DNA from: Isochrysis galbana
Lineage: Eukaryota > Haptophyta > Isochrysidales > Isochrysidaceae
Length of the DNA stretch: 64,000 nucleotides
Assembly: GCA_018136815.1 (NCBI GenBank)
Contig: CM030935.1
Location: 1,360,204-1,424,203 of the forward strand
Direction: 5' to 3'
The position numbers and the translations under genes were made by a program. This document shows positions 42,694 to 53,423 of the stretch, piece after piece (position 1 is the first letter of the stretch; the number at the start of each line of letters is the position of its first letter). The notes below the pieces were generated by a model that was given only the letters and a program-made list of their open reading frames with translations, had not been told where the DNA came from and ran no database searches.

Positions 42694-43056
42694 AGCTAGT
42701 AGCATAGCGGTCACCTTCAAGATTTTTTTTTATGAGACCATGAGTCCCTCGTGTTGGTAAGCGGCGAGGTGTATATTCTTGTTAGGCGAGTCCATATTTC
42801 GCTGTTTCCGTCCACGTAGTCATAGTAGTTTAAGGACACCTCTCAATCAAGTACCAACCATCCTTTGCCGTCCTTGAGCCTTGCTCTCGGTGCACATGGG
42901 ATGGCGGTACTTTCACGGCATACAGCACCTGATTGTCCGAGATGTCAAATGCATCCGGTTCCGAGAATTCGGAAACGGATACACTTGGTTGTGGCGAGTG
43001 CACCTTACGTCTGTGAGATATTTGTCAGTTGAGCATAGACCCACACTATACTGCAC
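42694..43056. other. Intergenic stretch, no gene recognised
   Basis: No supported coding region. It lies between the LINE tail and the 3' end of OGG1. Confidence 0.5.
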
Positions 43057-44415
43057 TCATTTTGCAGCCCGGCGTTGTGTGCGCTTCGACCGTAATTGTG
43101 TACCCGGGATGTCATCTTCATCCATCGACTTCGTGCTCGTCATAGAAGATTTCCTAGGTGCCACTCTCGACTTCGCTTCTGGTGTTCTCTCCGCTGCGGC
43201 CGCGGTCACTTCAGCTTTCCTCTGACGAGAGTTGTCGCCCACGGTCGCCAAACAGCTCCTCTCCTCGACCTCCACCTCGACCTCTACGGCTTTACTCGCG
43301 GACGCGTCTTCGATTTCAGCTCCGCTCGTTTTGGCTGCTTTGGCCATAGCCTTGGCTTCTCTCCGGCGGTTCGCCTCCTCCCTCGCCCGCTTCTTTTCCC
43401 CCCGTTCAGCAGCCGCGTTGCGTTTCAGCTCATCTTGTAGTTCCGTGGGTAGATAACGTGAGAACTGGGGCAGTTCGGCCGCAAAGAGAAGCGAGTGGGC
43501 CCATCCTGCATGAGATCCATATCGGCTACGGAACAGGTTTCCCACACGCCTATAAACATCAGGAGTCAGGGAGGCGCAATTGCGGAGCGATGGGTCGAAC
43601 TCGCGGCAGGCAATGGTCCACACATGCGTGTCCACAGGGATGGCATCCGTCTGGTCAAGTGAGAAGAGGGCCACACAATCGGCGACTTTAGGTCCTACCC
43701 CCATCAAGCCACAGAGCTCCGAACGGACGTATTCGGCGTTATCTGCTTTTCGAAAGGAGCTGAGCCAATGATCTCCGCGTTCCAAGAGCGTCTCCGCCGT
43801 CTTCAATACGTACGGTGCGCGATACCCCAGCCCAAGCTCACGCAGCTCCGCCTCGGAAGCGGCAGCAAGGGAATTGACGGTTGGAAACGTGAAGAAGTCC
43901 TCGTAAGGCAGTTCAATGTGGTTGACGTCATCCAAAGGGATGCGCTCACCGTACGCACGACGGATGGCCTGCAACATTCCCGTGATGCGGCCAATATTGT
44001 TATTGCTCGAGCATATGAAGGAGAAGAGGCATTCGATAGGGTCCTGCCGCAGGATGCGCATTCCTGGGAGCGCATCGCAGATGGTACTCATCCGCTTGTC
44101 GGACGCACTCCACTGCTCGCGCATCGACCCCATTGGTGTATCGAGCTGGAAGAGCGCGCTCAGGTCGGACCGGATGCCTTCCTCCTCCTCCACCTCCTTG
44201 CCTGTCCGCGCCGTGCCGAGGCAACGGAAAAGGCAGTCATCCTCCGTCTGCCGGAGGGCAAGAACTCGCGAGCCTAGCACGCCGATCCAGGTAGTATCGT
44301 CGGAGGGGCTCCGCTGCCAGCCGAAGCACTGACCATTGGATAGCGTCAGATCCAGCCTCAGCTCGCGCGGTGGCGTGCTCAACGCATGCCACCGCACGGC
44401 GGAGAGTCGGCCCAT
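43057..44415 (-). CDS. OGG1: 8-oxoguanine DNA glycosylase/lyase
   Basis: 452 aa, no introns. Residues 1-90 match the N-terminal OGG1 domain (LTLSNGQCFGWQ). Residues about 125-275 form the HhH-GPD glycosylase domain: CSSNNNIGRI (N138-N140), the helix-hairpin-helix GLMGVGPKVADC with the Schiff-base lysine K243, and PVDTHVW with the catalytic Asp D262. The enzyme removes 8-oxoguanine opposite C and nicks the strand. The tail beyond ~330 is Lys/Arg/Glu/Ala-rich, longer than in animals, and probably carries nuclear targeting signals. The start codon at 44415 gives MGRLSAVRWHAL; no better upstream start is seen. Downstream is intergenic; upstream lies the broken piggyBac gene on the same strand. 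Confidence 0.96.
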   Translation of the reverse strand: MGRLSAVRWHALSTPPRELRLDLTLSNGQCFGWQRSPSDDTTWIGVLGSRVLALRQTEDDCLFRCLGTARTGKEVEEEEGIRSDLSALFQLDTPMGSMREQWSASDKRMSTICDALPGMRILRQDPIECLFSFICSSNNNIGRITGMLQAIRRAYGERIPLDDVNHIELPYEDFFTFPTVNSLAAASEAELRELGLGYRAPYVLKTAETLLERGDHWLSSFRKADNAEYVRSELCGLMGVGPKVADCVALFSLDQTDAIPVDTHVWTIACREFDPSLRNCASLTPDVYRRVGNLFRSRYGSHAGWAHSLLFAAELPQFSRYLPTELQDELKRNAAAERGEKKRAREEANRRREAKAMAKAAKTSGAEIEDASASKAVEVEVEVEERSCLATVGDNSRQRKAEVTAAAAERTPEAKSRVAPRKSSMTSTKSMDEDDIPGTQLRSKRTQRRAAK

Positions 44416-44719
44416 CGCACTGCCGACGGCGCCATCCGTTTCTTTTTTTGTGGGCGTTCACACGGATTCTCCTTAGACTTAGACAGTGAGCTTTAACCCT
44501 AGTATATGCCTAAAAATGGATTTGTGGGTGAGTGCGTTAGGGGAAGGGGGTCATATATGAACCAAATTTTGGGCAGGGCGGGCTGCATATAGGCAGGATA
44601 GAAGCCACCTACCATCACAGCATGCATTAGAGGAGGTTACATTACTCTTTTAGAAGTGCGAAACTTGCGAAATCACAAAACGCGCTAAAAACGGAAGAAA
44701 ACCCCCGAGAACGGTTGAG

Positions 44720-46818
44720 CTACTCTCTAAGGCACCGATGGCAAGCAAAAAAGCACTGGAGGTGGTAGTATGCACCCGAGCCCTCACGACAGGCGCCACA
44801 TCTGAGTTGAGGTCGTTTTGGTTTGTCAATGGCACACTCCCCATATGCGCACACGCCCTTCTGCGTGTGCACTCGTACGGCGTGTTTCGGCGGCCCTCTC
44901 GTTCCAACGCGTCGACCGAGCTCTACCAACTCATTGGCCACCTTGCCCATGTCGACCAACTCGTGCTCTGCTCGCGACTGCACGTGTGCGGATGCCGGGC
45001 TCAGCAACTCACACGAGTTTGTCATCCTTGCCTGCATCACACACAAGGCTGCCGGCTTGCGTTTCCGATTTCCGGAGAGGCTTCGCGACGTCGAGTATCT
45101 CCGTGGCCCACTGCAGGCAGAAGGCGACCTGAGGTGGCAGGCGTGACCGGGCAGCAGGCAGGGACATGAGAGGGCGAGCGAGGGACATGAGGAAGGCAGT
45201 GCGAGCTGGGGCGGGGCAGCCTCACTCACCTTGGTTCTCCTCAACACCATCTTTGCGGAAAGGCCTTTCTTCTCGCCCAAGAAGTTGTGAACGATAGCTC
45301 CGTTGGTCACCGCGACGTCGAGCGCAAACAAGATGCCCTTTGTGCCCATACGCACGACGCGCCGCGATGAGAGCGACAGCTTCTTGCGCTGCTGATCATG
45401 GCCGTCTGTTGGCTGCGGCCCTGGACATTGTAATCGGATAAAGGTACCCAGCTTTCTAGGACCAGTCCTAGAAACTAGGACGGACTTTGCTAGGTGAGAA
45501 CATGAGCATACCATGTTATTTTGTCCCAAACCTTGGCTATTGAGTTACCACATGCATGTCCTCATTAAATGTTCCAAGTGTACCTAGGCACCATTCCCTC
45601 AGCAACACCAAGTTTTGTGACGCGTCTGCGGGTCACCTGGTCGGAATTGCTGCTTGTCCTAGAAACGGGAGAAATGGCTGATACCACCCAATGGGGAGCT
45701 CTTCTACCCATGGTCCCCAGGAGATGAAATGTTGCTTTGACTGCCCTCTTTGAGACCTTCAGTGACCACCAAGCTTGGTTTTGTCATCTAAGTGTCCAAT
45801 CCGCTAGCCTACTGCTCCAAAAGGTCTAAAATAAAACTCCTCTGGTGCGAGCGGACGCCCGAGTGCAGCACCGCATGCTGAATGTGGTAGCAAAAGTAAG
45901 CAAAGACAAGCTCCGCAGAGTTGGTCATGGGGAGAGCTAAGGTTGAATGGGTTGTGGAGATGGTTTGCTCCAGGTGATGGGATGTCTCATAAGCTCACCA
46001 TGGGCTACAATGGAGGCATGATCGGCAGAGTCCTAGAAATCCAAGAATTTTCTAGGACGTGGTCCTAGTTTCTAGGACGGAATTTTTTGTCCGTAATGCC
46101 AGATGCTCTCCGGGGCCCAGACCGAGTACGAGTGCCGCGAGCCGTGCGAGCCGCGAGATAGCAGGCCGCATCTGCTCCCGGAGAAGAAGTTCCCATATGA
46201 AAGAATGAGCTGGGCATCCTGCCACAGGCAAAGCTCGTACTCACCTTTGTGAATCACCGTCCACGAAAACTTGTTGCACGCCTCGGCCGTCTCTCCGTGG
46301 CAGCAGCTCTGCTTTCGCTTCTTCCCTGCCGCCGCAGCCGTGCTGGCACTCGCGCCGTCGCCGCCGGAAGCCGTCGTCTCGCCACAGGCACCCAAGTCCT
46401 CTGCCAGCGCGGCGATGAAATTGCGCGGGAGGCCGACGCGGTTGGTCTGAAAGATCGCGTTCGTGTAAATGCCCTTCTCCCTCAACGCCTCTTGCGCTCC
46501 AATATGTCCATACCCTCGGTCGAGAGACAAGCAATAGTTGCCCGTCGAATACTCCTTGCCTACGTCGTGCGCGAGCGCAGAAGGGGGTGAGTTGGGGGGG
46601 GGTGGCAATGAGCCAGGCAGGTGGCGACGGCTGGGAGCAAACAAGATGGCACGTGCAATGCGTGCATTCGCGCATCCACCCCGCGCGTGCCGGTGCAATT
46701 GCACACCTTCGTCGTGTAGTACAGTGGTTGCGCGTAGGAGCCTCTCGCGCAGCGTGTTCGGGCCCTCTGCGTCATCCCCCTCCGATTTTCGCAACCACTG
46801 CTGCTCCTCGAACCACAT
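44720..46818 (-). pseudogene. piggyBac-like transposase pseudogene, split by a 656-bp insertion
   Basis: The first part (46818-46093) carries LSLDRGYGHIGAQEAL, NRVGLPRNF and a ELCLWQDAQLILSYGNFF segment, matching the middle of piggyBac/PGBD transposases. After the insertion (45437-46092) the frame continues with DGHDQQRKKLSL and LFALDVAVTNGAIVHNFL, the usual piggyBac motifs before the last catalytic residues. It ends with a C-terminal zinc domain (CAYGEC, RCGACREGSG, YYHLQC). A GT-AG intron of ~100 bp may lie near 45230. The joined frame shifts across the insertion, and the N-terminal ~third is missing. The gene is therefore dead as assembled. Confidence 0.75.
45437..46092. mobile_element. 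656-bp non-autonomous DNA element (MITE-like) inside the piggyBac pseudogene
   Basis: GTAAT occurs on both sides (45432-45436 and 46093-46097), a likely 5-bp target duplication. The termini share GGAYAAA in inverted orientation. Both ends contain TTTCTAGGAC-type subterminal repeats that are themselves palindromic (CCTAGAAACTAGG). No transposase is encoded. Confidence 0.7.
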
Positions 46819-46863
46819 GCAGAACTTTGTGGGGACAAGGGAAGCGGGCGAGGCTACATAGGC

Positions 46864-46910
46864 GGTTAGCGGGGTCGCGCGCGCGGCGAGAATATTAAGA
46901 AGTTTTTTTT
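46864..46910 (+). mobile_element. LINE 3' tail remnant
   Basis: CGCGCGCGGCGAGAATATTA followed by AGAAG and T8. Only the last ~45 bp of the LINE remain. It directly abuts the repeat at 46911. Confidence 0.75.
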
Positions 46911-47055
46911 AGCCACATACACCGGACGAGCCATGCGCCAACCGCGCACACCCCCATCGCGGGGTAGGGGCTCCGTTGCCGTCGAGGGGCTACTGTCCCA
47001 CTGTCCCGCAGCACTAAGGTTATACTAACACAACAATAAAACTCTGACGACATGG
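46911..47055 (+). repeat. ~140-bp dispersed repeat upstream of the Ca2+-ATPase
   Basis: It starts AGCCACATACACCGGACGAG and includes CCCCCATCGCGGGG and GGGGCTCCGTTGCC. The same sequence with few changes lies at 61206-61345, in the same orientation, just upstream of the coiled-coil gene. Confidence 0.85.
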
Positions 47056-47123
47056 CGCCCCCCCCCCCGTCACTTGTGTTCCAGCTTTACCCATAGAGTG
47101 CTCTACTCTACTTTAGAGGAGAG

Positions 47124-47154
47124 TACTCTACTCTACCCTATCTAGAGTAGAGTA
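47124..47154. promoter_or_regulatory. 12-bp-stem hairpin upstream of the Ca2+-ATPase
   Basis: TACTCTACTCTA (47124-47135), a 7-base loop, then its exact reverse complement (47143-47154). It lies about 180 bp before the chosen start codon. A regulatory role is only a possibility. Confidence 0.4.
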
Positions 47155-47333
47155 GAGACCCTCTTCCTTGCGTCTCCTCCCCCCCCCGTCCTCCCTCTAT
47201 CTCTCTCTCCACTGACTCTGCCTCCCCCCCGTCCCTCGCGCCCCTCGCCGAGGAGGTGCTTCCCCCTCCCTCTGCTCCCTCCCTCTCTCTCCGCCCGTCT
47301 CGCATGCACTGGGGTGGTGCTTGCACCTCCACG

Positions 47334-50300
47334 ATGGCAAGGCCGCTCCTCATCCTTTTTGCGCTACTCTCGCCAATCGCGGCCTCCTCCCGCCCCCAGT
47401 CTTCCCTTCCCTTGCTCCCCTCCCAGCGTGGTGGCTTCACGCTCCACCGGCTGCGGGGAGGTGCTGCTTCTCCCCAGCCGCTGGCGCATGCGCCGCCGTC
47501 GGAGGAGAGTCGCGAGGGGGTTGCGGCGTACACGCTCCTGCCGGAACAGCTGCTTGCTCGGATGGCCGTTGACGCAACACACGGCCTGAGCGCTGAGCAG
47601 ATCGCCAACCTCCAGAAGATCCATGGCGCCAATGAGCTGGTAGCAGAAGCCCCCACGCCGCTATGGCGCATGCTGGCTGCCCAATTCGATGATCGTCTAG
47701 TGCAAATTCTACTCTGTGTAGCCGCGCTCTCGTACGTCTTAGCCCGCCTCGAGGGCGAGGAGAACGGGTGGGTGGAGCCCGCTGTCATTGTCCTCATCCT
47801 CGCTATCAATGCAGTTGTTGGAGTGTGGCAGGAGGTCTCAGCCCAGTCCGCACTCGATGCTCTGAAGAAGCTGCAGCCCGATAACTGCAAGTGTTTACGC
47901 GACGGGGAGTGGATTCACAACATGCCCGCTTCACAGCTGGTCCCAGGTGACATCATCGAAGTTCGTGTTGGCGACCGCATCCCAGCAGATGCTCGGCTCA
48001 TCGCGCTCGGAACGACCACACTTTCCACAGACGAAGGTTCGCTTACGGGTGAGTCGGCTTCCGTCGGCAAGACCATTGGCCCCGTCGACGCAGGCGCCCG
48101 CATACAAGACAAGAGCTGCATGCTCTTTGCTGGAACAGTGGTCGCCAATGGGCGCGGCACAGCAGTGATCACGGCCATTGGTGCTTATACCGAGATGGGC
48201 AAAATCCAGCAAGGTGTGCAGGACGCCCGGCACGACGAGCAGAAAACTCCGCTAACTGCGAAGCTCGACACGTTTTCCGACCGACTCACCATCGCCATCG
48301 GACTGATTTGCCTGAATGTTTGGGCGATCAACCTGCCGAAGATCTGGTCCCCTGTCTTCTCCGCCCCTTGGCGTGGTGCGCTCTACTACCTGAAGGTGGC
48401 AGTTGCACTAGGTGTTGCAGCCATTCCTGAGGGCCTACCAGCGGTAATTACGCTTTGTCTCTCCCTGGGCACCCGCCGAATGGCTGATCGCAACGTCATC
48501 GTGCGTAAACTGCCGTCCGTTGAGACACTAGGCTGCACGACTGTCATATGCTCGGACAAGACAGGCACCCTCACAACAAACCAAATGACCGTTGTCTCGC
48601 TAGTGATGCCAAGCCAGCGTGACCCATTGGCAGATGCGGCTTTGCGTGAATATGCCGTCGAGGGCACATCCTACGCGCCCGAGGGCCAGATTTCCGGCCT
48701 CGATGGAAGCACGCTGCGCGGCCGTGGGACCCAACTCATGGCTGCAACATGTGCACTTTGCAACGATGCGGAAATCAGCTACGTCGATGGACAGTACACG
48801 CGAGTCGGTGAGCCCACAGAGGCAGCGCTCAAGGTGCTTGTCGAAAAGATGGGCGTGCCCGGAGTAGCGGGGCCTGCTGATGCCTCGGAGGCCGCCTCGT
48901 ACTTCTGCAACCTGATAAGTGCTGGATACGCAAGGGAGGCAACCCTTGAATTCTCGCGCTCACGCAAATCGATGTCAGTGATCTGTCGGCCCATGGGGGC
49001 ACGCCTTAACACCCTCTTCGTGAAGGGTGCGCCCGAAACGGTGCTTCCACGTTGTTCGTGGGTCCGACTTGCCGATGGCACCACTGCGCCCATGACCGAT
49101 GCGTGGCGCCGACGGCTTCAAGGGCAATTCGAGGGAATGGCAAAGCGCCCCTTGCGCTGTCTCGCCCTCGCGGTGAAGGAGGGCAAGGCGCTCGGGCCGC
49201 TCGCTGCATACCGTGCCGATGCGCCGCGTCCCGCACAAAGCCGGCTCCTTGGAGACCCTTCACGTTTCGCGGCCGTGGAGAGCGGGCTGACTTTTGTTGG
49301 CATGGTTGGCATCAAGGATCCGGCACGGACGGAGGTGCCGGACGCCATCAGCCGGTGCCGGCAGGCCGGTATTCGCGTGGTGATGATCACTGGAGACTCT
49401 GCTCAAACAGCGGGCGCCATTGCGAGGGATGTTGGGATCTTCGACTCGAGTATATCCGAGGCGGAGGCGCAGGGACTCACGTTTGTTCCGTCGGACTTCT
49501 TCGAGCTCAATGAAGCCGTGCAGGATCGCTTGCTCACCACCTCCAACCTCGTCTTCTGCCGCGCTGAACCCGTGGACAAGCAAAGACTCCTGCGCCAGCT
49601 TCAACGGCTTGGGGAGGTTGCTGCAATGACGGGGGATGGTGTGAACGATGCGCCTGCGCTCCAGCAGGCAAGCATAGGCGTGGCGATGGGTATTGCCGGC
49701 ACTGAGGTGGCCAAGCAGGCGGCCGACATGATCCTTGCCGATGATAACTTCGCGACCATCGTCGCGGCTGTGGAGGAGGGCCGCTCAATCTACGCCAACA
49801 TGAAAGCTTTTATTAACTTTCTCATCACGTGAGTGCCTGCATTTTGCCACTTTGTGGGTCGGGAGAGCTTCTCAAAGCTTGTGCTTAGATCGGAGAGAAT
49901 GCTGTCGCTCGCACCCCATGCCCCTTGCCTTACATTCGCCAACGTTGGCATGCTCCTTGAACACCTTCGAATCTCGTCGGACCGATGGGACTTGGCGGTG
50001 CCGGCTCATTGAGAACATGAACCTTAGATGTCATTCTTAGCGTCTCGACTGCATCTGTGACTTGCATCAGATCAACCCACCTGCCTTCCTCCTATATCCA
50101 GGTGCAACATTGGTGAGGTAGCCGCTGTCTTCATCGCCACGCTGATTGGTTTGCCGGAGGTACTGGGCCCACTCCATCTGCTTTGGGTCAACCTTGTGAC
50201 GGACGGTCCACCAGCCACTGCTTTGGGCTTCAATCCGCCCGACCCGAGCAACATGCGTCGCCCCCCACGTGGTCGCTCTGACCCGCTTGTCACACCATTT

Positions 50301-50804
50301 ACTCTTTTCCGCTACATAGTCACTGGCGGCTACGTGGGCTTAGCAACTGTGGGTGCGTTCATTTGGGAATATCACCAGCGTGGCGTACCGATTGAAAAGC
50401 TTGCGCGGTGGGGTGAGTGCTCGACTTGGGATGAAGGGTCCATCGCCGGTTTCGAGGTTGCGTGCGACGCATTTGGATCAGGACCTGGGCAAGGCAAAGC
50501 GGCTGCCTCGACAGTCGCGCTCACTACGCTGGTTGTAATGGAAATGTTGCGAGCCCTTTGCTCCGTTTCCGAGCGCGAATCATTGCTTCGCAAGCCGCCT
50601 TGGGCAAATCGCTTCCTCCTTCTCGGCGTCACCACTCCGATTTTACTGCACATGGCCGTTCTATACTACGCACCCCTTGCCACGGTGTTCAAGCTCACGC
50701 CGCTGGTCCGGCGCGAATGGATGACGGTGGCGGCATTCGCACTGCCGCTCGTGCTTATTGAGGAGTTGCTAAAGTTGGTCGCACGATGTCTCTCCCACAA
50801 CTGA
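47334..50804 (+). CDS. P2A-type (SERCA-like) Ca2+-transporting ATPase, two exons
   Basis: Exons 47334-49828 and 50102-50804 (GT-AG intron, donor AC|GTGAGT) give 1,065 aa. The order is typical of SERCA pumps: cation N-domain, helices M1-M2, actuator loop (TGES), [15 protein letters not shown] in M4, phosphorylation site [10 protein letters not shown] (D408), nucleotide-binding KGAPE, hinge [11 protein letters not shown], then after the intron NIGEV in M5 and the M6-M10 helices. These motifs mark a Ca2+ pump of the endomembrane type. The ATG at 47334 was chosen because it starts a clear signal peptide ([18 protein letters not shown]) followed by a basic stretch with RLRGGAA; two upstream in-frame ATGs exist. 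A cleavable signal is unusual for SERCA and could mean plastid-envelope or secretory targeting through a bipartite leader (inference). Confidence 0.93.
49829..50101 (+). other. Intron of the Ca2+-ATPase gene
   Basis: 273 bp, GTGAGT donor and TCCAG acceptor. Splicing restores FLITCNIGEV, matching the conserved M5 region. Confidence 0.92.
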
Positions 50805-51458
50805 GGGAAGCAAAGGTCCAAACGTGCCTCTTGCAAGCACTTGCTCTGTGAGGCATAGGACTGGCCCCCCTAGCATGATTCGTCGAGTAGAGCCTTTGAA
50901 GAGGTGGCAACGATCGATGTGATAAGTGACCAAATTGTTGACGTTGTCCGCACATGATGTCTACACATGAGTGGTCCCTACCGAAATCCGTGATTCATTC
51001 AGTCTTCTTTGAGGAGGACGTGCAAAAGGAATACGGTGCCATTGTAGCAGCCGTGATAGGGCTCCGGCATTCCCAATGCGGGGTGCAAGAGACGTTTGCT
51101 TTTAAAGCTTTTGCTTGACGAACTCGCTCTTGCCGTTCGCCTTGGCGTGTCGGCCATTGCCTGCGCTTCGCTCTGGCCAAATAGGCTTGCCACACCCGCA
51201 GCAAGACTATGCGCCATATGCCATATGCCACATCTTTCGTAAAACGTGTAGCTGTATTCATACGATATTGATCTTTGGCCATGGATTCACACGTGTGCAT
51301 AATAAACCAGCGCGCGCTTCCAACTCCTGTGCCCTAGTTTTTACGATGTCGTTCACACTGCGACCCATTATTGCCTGCTAGCGCACATGCTCCCTCTCGC
51401 ACTTGCTACCTGCTCATCTCTCATCATTTCTTAGCACATTCATAAAGTAGGTACCCGC
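50805..51458. other. Intergenic stretch, no gene recognised
   Basis: Short overlapping open frames only. It probably contains the 3' UTR of the ATPase gene. Confidence 0.5.
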
Positions 51459-51705
51459 AACTAAGTTTATGCACTTGGTTCGCCCATGGCGGGGCACGAG
51501 CCCCCCCCCCCTCTCCACTCCTCCCCCGCCATGGGGGAGGAACCACCTACTCTCGTGGCATGCCTGATGGCTTGCAAGGAGCACACTGCCCTGCTGACCC
51601 ATCCCTCTCCCCACAGGCCCGCCTGACTCGCCCGCCCTGGCCTGTCGTGGCCGGCGCCAATCCCTCTGACCAACCTCTCCTCCCCCTGAGCCCCTGATCA
51701 TGACG
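51459..51705 (+). repeat. Palindrome-led dispersed repeat
   Basis: AACTAAGTTTATGCACTTGGTT, a slightly changed palindrome, then CGCCCATGGCGGGGC and the GGCATGCCTGATGGCTTGC block. It follows 15617-15840 and 29638-29870 before diverging at 51705. Confidence 0.75.
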
Positions 51706-51872
51706 GATCGAGCATGACCACTGGCTTGATATGCGATGATTCGGAAGGGAAACGATCGGCGGGAGGCGCGGCGAGGATGGCCGGGAGTGATGGAAAGGCG
51801 GGCTGGACCACCTCCTCAGCAGAGGAAGGCGGGAGGACGGGCTTGGGCGAGGGCGAGCGCGACGACGGAGCG

Positions 51873-52145
51873 GACATGATTGGGCGGTTCGGGATGGATA
51901 GGCTGGGGCTGAGGGAGTGGAGAGGTTTGGTATTGAGGTAGTGTTGAGAACGAGGGACGAGAACGGGAACGAGAACGAGAACGAGAGCGACGAACGAAGA
52001 ACGACAGACGACAGAGGACATGATTGGGCGGTTCGGGATGGATAGGCTGGGGCTGAGGGAGTGGAGAGGTTTGGTATTGAGGTAGTGTTGAGAAGAACGG
52101 GAACGGGAACGAGAACGAGAGCGACGAACGAAGCACGACAGACGA
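51873..52145. repeat. Tandem duplication, 144-bp unit, two copies
   Basis: A unit starting GACATGATTGGGCGG and containing GGATGGATAGGCTGGGGC begins at 51873 and again at 52017; the second copy is slightly shortened. It ends in a GAACGAGAACGAGAGCGACG tract like that in the 180-1240 repeat. Confidence 0.85.
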
Positions 52146-52309
52146 CAGACGGATAGGGTCCGTTGGACCGACGAGATGACACCACACTCACGTCAACACT
52201 CTCCACACTTACGTAACCTTATCACGGAACGCACAGGAACCTGCTCACAGGCCGAACAAGGAAGAGCTAATGCCGACAAGAGAGCGACGGGGCGACGGAC
52301 GATCCGACG

Positions 52310-52440
52310 GGCGCCTTCCTCTGCTGACGGGCTTCAGCCCGTCAGCACCTCCGAAGTGGTCTCCTTCGCCGCGCCTGCCGCCGGCCTTGCTCCTTCCTCA
52401 TTGCCCTCAGGCCCCATGGGCCATCACAATTCGTTAGCCA
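52310..52440 (+). repeat. Partial copy of the 37197-38035 repeat
   Basis: It carries the TGACGGGC hairpin (52325-52344) and the stretch to GGCCATCACAATTCGT, matching 37915-38035. The region 52440-52840 after it is GC-rich with no gene I can support. Confidence 0.7.
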
Positions 52441-52844
52441 AGCCCCGTGTACCAACCGCCCAGCCAGCGATGCCAATCGCGCGCGACAAGCCCTCAAGCC
52501 GCGTCGAAACCGGCCGTCGCGGCGCCCGAAAGCACGCACGCTAACGTCTAACGTCCGCCGTCCGCCGCCGGAGGCCGGAGAGCCCAACTTCGAACAGATC
52601 GCCCGGGGGCGCTGTGAGACTTTTCTCGTTCCTCAGCCCGGTGTCCGGCCCGCGGCCCGCGCCAAGCCCCATATGCCCAGGAACCGCCCAGCCAATCGCG
52701 CGTGACAAGCCCCCAAGCCGCGTCGAAATCGGCTGTCGCGGCGCCCAAAAGCACGCCATAACCTTGCGCGCAGCTTCCAGGATGTAGGATGTTCACGAGG
52801 CGGACAAGGGCGTGCTCGCAGCAAGTCGGATCGTTGATCGTTGT

Positions 52845-53250
52845 CCCAGGTCTCTTCAGGTCCCCAGGTGGCCTGCAGGGGCCTAGGAGCACAGCTCAGG
52901 GGGCAGGTGAGGCTGGGGCATGGCCCTGGCCCCTCTTGCCTCTCTCTCCCTCGCTGGCGCTCCGCATCCTTGCAGGTCGACTGGAGCTGGCTAGCTGGTT
53001 GGGGTGTCCTGACCGGGGGGGCTCAAGGAGGAGGGGTTGGTCAGAGGGATGGGCTGGCCACGACAGGCCAGGGCGGGCGAGTCAGGCGGGCCTGTGAGGA
53101 GAGGAATGGGTCAGCAAGACAGTGTGTTCTTGGCAAGCCGCAAGCCATCAGGCATGCCAGGAGGGTTGGTGGTTCCTCCCCCAGAGCAGGGGAGGAGTGG
53201 AGAGAGAGGGGGGCTCGGGCCCCCCCATGGGCGAACTAAGTAGTAGTATA
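52845..53250 (-). repeat. Palindrome-led dispersed repeat, reversed copy
   Basis: Read on the minus strand it starts near 53250 with a half-palindrome (ACTTAGTTCGCCCATGG) and follows the long copies at 15617 and 29638 to about 52845. Confidence 0.75.
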
Positions 53251-53423
53251 AACTTCGTTGTGTTATGACCCTCTCTCATAGCTCATAGTGTATAGTGTGG
53301 GGGATGATCCCCGTTAATAATGTTTGATTGTACAGCCACAGGCTATGACTTGTATCGGCGCGACTACTTGTTTCTCGTGTGCCTTGTTTACTTGCGTTGG
53401 TATTCTGTCAGGGTCAAAGTCTG

